A stretch of 64,000 bases of DNA from Phalacrocorax aristotelis (lineage: Eukaryota > Chordata > Aves > Suliformes > Phalacrocoracidae), in the NCBI RefSeq assembly GCF_949628215.1, contig NC_134276.1, positions 59,123,733 to 59,187,732 of the forward strand, given 5' to 3'. Below the pieces are notes generated by a model. The model was not told the origin of the DNA and did no database searches. It saw only the letters and a list, made by a program, of their open reading frames with translations. Position 1 is the stretch's first letter. Every line of letters begins with the position of its first letter. This document shows positions 63,001 to 64,000 of this stretch, piece after piece. A program made the translations under genes and the position numbers.

Positions 63001-64000
63001 GTTATTTCATAAAATCGGACTTACACCTTCTCCAGAAACATCACCAAACACACCATAACTTTTTATTATACTTTTAAGAGAGATAATTAAATGTTTTGTA
63101 TCACTAAACTAAACATCTTTAAATATGGAGCCTATGAGGAGATAGATGGGCACTCACTCTCCCTTCTAAAGCCAACAAATGAGAAACATGTGATTACTCT
63201 AAAGTCACAACTAAACAGAGGCTGGAAAACAAACCAGAACCTGCCTTTGGGCTCTTTTAGCTGCTTTTAGGCAAAAGAACCAATGCTGCATTTACCAGGT
63301 CCACAGACTGAAAGAATGCTGAAAAAACCCATACCCCAACCAGCAAGCATAATACCACCATTCTCTGATGTCTTATAGCAAAGAGAAGTGAGCACAGGGA
63401 AGGATGAAAGGAGAGGTGCTGACATTCCAATATTAAAAAAAAAATCAGAATGATTTAAAAGTTAAAGGTAATTAGAATATAGTCAAATATGAGATTTTAC
63501 TCTCTTTTTCCAATGCTTAGGGGGTAAGAAATCACGCAATTATATAGGTATTCTCAGATGGTCATTTATAAGTGTTCGAATACAATTTATTTTCAAGTAT
63601 GTACTGATTTTGAAAGGCTGCTTTGTCTAATAGTATTTTGGTATACTTTCCAATTCTTGTTGCCTCTAACAGCCATGTGTGAAGTCTTCCGAAGGATTTT
63701 TTCTGACAAAATACACAACATATAGAAAAACCTAGTATTAAGAATTAAATATTAAAAAAACCCCACAAAATAAAAGAGCAGCTTTCTTTTAAAGGAGATT
63801 TCCATTCAAGCAGTACCTGTCAAAATAGTCCGTCGCTTACACTGTTCTTCTACTCCTCCTTGTCTTTTACCAGCTTGAGTAAAAGGCATCTCAAACATAA
63901 AGCGACGAATGTTATGAGTCCTTTCAAAATCTGTTTTTCTTTCTTGTAGCTCTTTTTCCTCAAAGTATGGAATTACATGTGTAACTTGAATATATGCATA
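56954..64000 (-). CDS. DOCK9: Dedicator of cytokinesis 9 (zizimin1), C-terminal part, last five exons
   Basis: DOCK9 is a Cdc42-specific exchange factor that acts through its DHR2 domain. The window holds its last five coding exons on the minus strand: 63817-64000 (partial), 62091-62281, 60741-60841, 60396-60534 and 56954-57076. They encode about 245 residues: the later part of DHR2, a basic/acidic helical stretch ([20 protein letters not shown]), then a 40-residue tail ending SSSSVA. Residues such as [20 protein letters not shown] and [20 protein letters not shown] match DOCK9 better than DOCK10 or DOCK11. The valine-rich [11 protein letters not shown] junction is where the nucleotide-sensor valine of human DOCK9 lies (about Val1951, from memory). 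The rest of the gene lies beyond the right edge. Confidence 0.96.
58594..58618 (+). repeat. C13A12 homopolymer junction
   Basis: Thirteen C are followed by twelve A, about 65 bp to the left of a CR1 end. A GTTTTTTTGGGGGGG run at 58541-58555 is complementary, so the two can pair as a hairpin. Confidence 0.85.
58682..58775 (-). mobile_element. CR1 LINE 3' end, short fragment
   Basis: The plus strand reads ACACACAGAATCCCAGAATG, then GGGGTTGGAAGGGACCTCTG and GAGATCATCTTGTCCAACTC, the complement of a CR1 3' terminus with its tail repeats. It is about 95 bp long, on the minus strand, in the last DOCK9 intron. Confidence 0.85.
60200..60224 (+). repeat. A25 homopolymer
   Basis: A run of 25 A lies in the last DOCK9 intron, 170 bp from the donor of the second-last exon. 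It is T-rich in the sense of the gene. Confidence 0.9.
60396..60534 (-). CDS. DOCK9: DOCK9 coding exon, second from last
   Basis: It encodes one base plus 46 codons: [16 protein letters not shown] through [10 protein letters not shown], the last helices of DHR2. The acceptor is catcag and the donor GTATGT. Read-through past the donor reaches a stop after about 15 codons. Confidence 0.96.
60741..60841 (-). CDS. DOCK9: DOCK9 coding exon, third from last
   Basis: It encodes 33 codons plus two bases: [33 protein letters not shown]. It opens with the valine next to the nucleotide-sensor position of DHR2. The flanks are ttttag and GTATGT. Confidence 0.96.
60842..62090 (-). other. DOCK9 intron between fourth- and third-last exons
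   Basis: This 1.25-kb A+T-rich intron has T-runs near 61389 and nothing else that I recognise. Confidence 0.7.
62091..62281 (-). CDS. DOCK9: DOCK9 coding exon, fourth from last
   Basis: It encodes 63 codons plus two bases: [20 protein letters not shown], then the lobe C helices [20 protein letters not shown] and [12 protein letters not shown]. The flanks are tccatag and GTAAGA. Confidence 0.96.
62282..63816 (-). other. DOCK9 intron between fifth- and fourth-last exons
   Basis: This 1.5-kb A+T-rich intron holds no feature that I recognise. Confidence 0.7.
63817..64000 (-). CDS. DOCK9: DOCK9 coding exon, fifth from last (partial)
   Basis: It runs off the right edge of the window. It encodes [20 protein letters not shown], then a loop, [18 protein letters not shown] and [12 protein letters not shown], a DHR2 segment. 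The donor is GTACTG. One base (G) is left over and joins CT of the next exon to make Ala. Confidence 0.95.

Noticed and set aside
1-64000. tRNA, rRNA, microRNA, CRISPR and bacterial-type operon features
   Set aside because: None seen. The window is vertebrate nuclear DNA, and no cloverleaf or known small-RNA sequence was recognised by eye. A covariance-model search would be needed to exclude small RNAs.

Overview
The window is vertebrate nuclear DNA from a bird. CR1 LINE 3' ends of the avian type lie at about 22.1, 34.5 and 58.7 kb, and a solo LTR of a kind common in songbirds and other neoavian birds lies at 47.7-48.4 kb. Coding exons are short, have GT-AG introns, and encode proteins close to human SLC15A1 and DOCK9. 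The gene order SLC15A1-DOCK9, both on the minus strand, matches human chromosome 13q32. Comparisons with human proteins are from memory; no alignment was run.

Layout. 1-6.99 kb: intergenic DNA beyond the 3' end of SLC15A1, with no exon recognised but one exact CTCF-type motif. 6.99-33.94 kb: complete SLC15A1 (PEPT1), minus strand. All 23 coding exons could be placed to the base. They join without a phase error into a 712-codon frame (711 aa), beginning in a CpG-rich promoter at 33.9-34.1 kb. 34.2-55.9 kb: intergenic DNA with a CR1 fragment, the solo LTR, and a broken retroviral-gag-like fragment near 53.5-54.1 kb. 55.9-64 kb: the 3' end of DOCK9, minus strand, with the last five coding exons (the fifth running off the window) and a probable 1-kb 3' UTR.

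The two genes are neighbours but not functionally linked. SLC15A1 is the apical proton-coupled di/tripeptide transporter of intestine and kidney. DOCK9 (zizimin1) is a Cdc42 guanine-nucleotide exchange factor, and the part seen here is the C-terminal lobe of its DHR2 catalytic domain plus the C-terminal tail.

No wholly new system was found. The points most worth a second look are the split SLC15A1 start (a 4-nt coding exon 1 followed by a 23-nt microexon), several tandem splice acceptors, Lys285 at the position of human Arg282, the fast-diverging and sequon-rich extracellular domain, the CTCF motif, the gag-like relic, and a CpG-retaining open frame at 52.1-52.4 kb.
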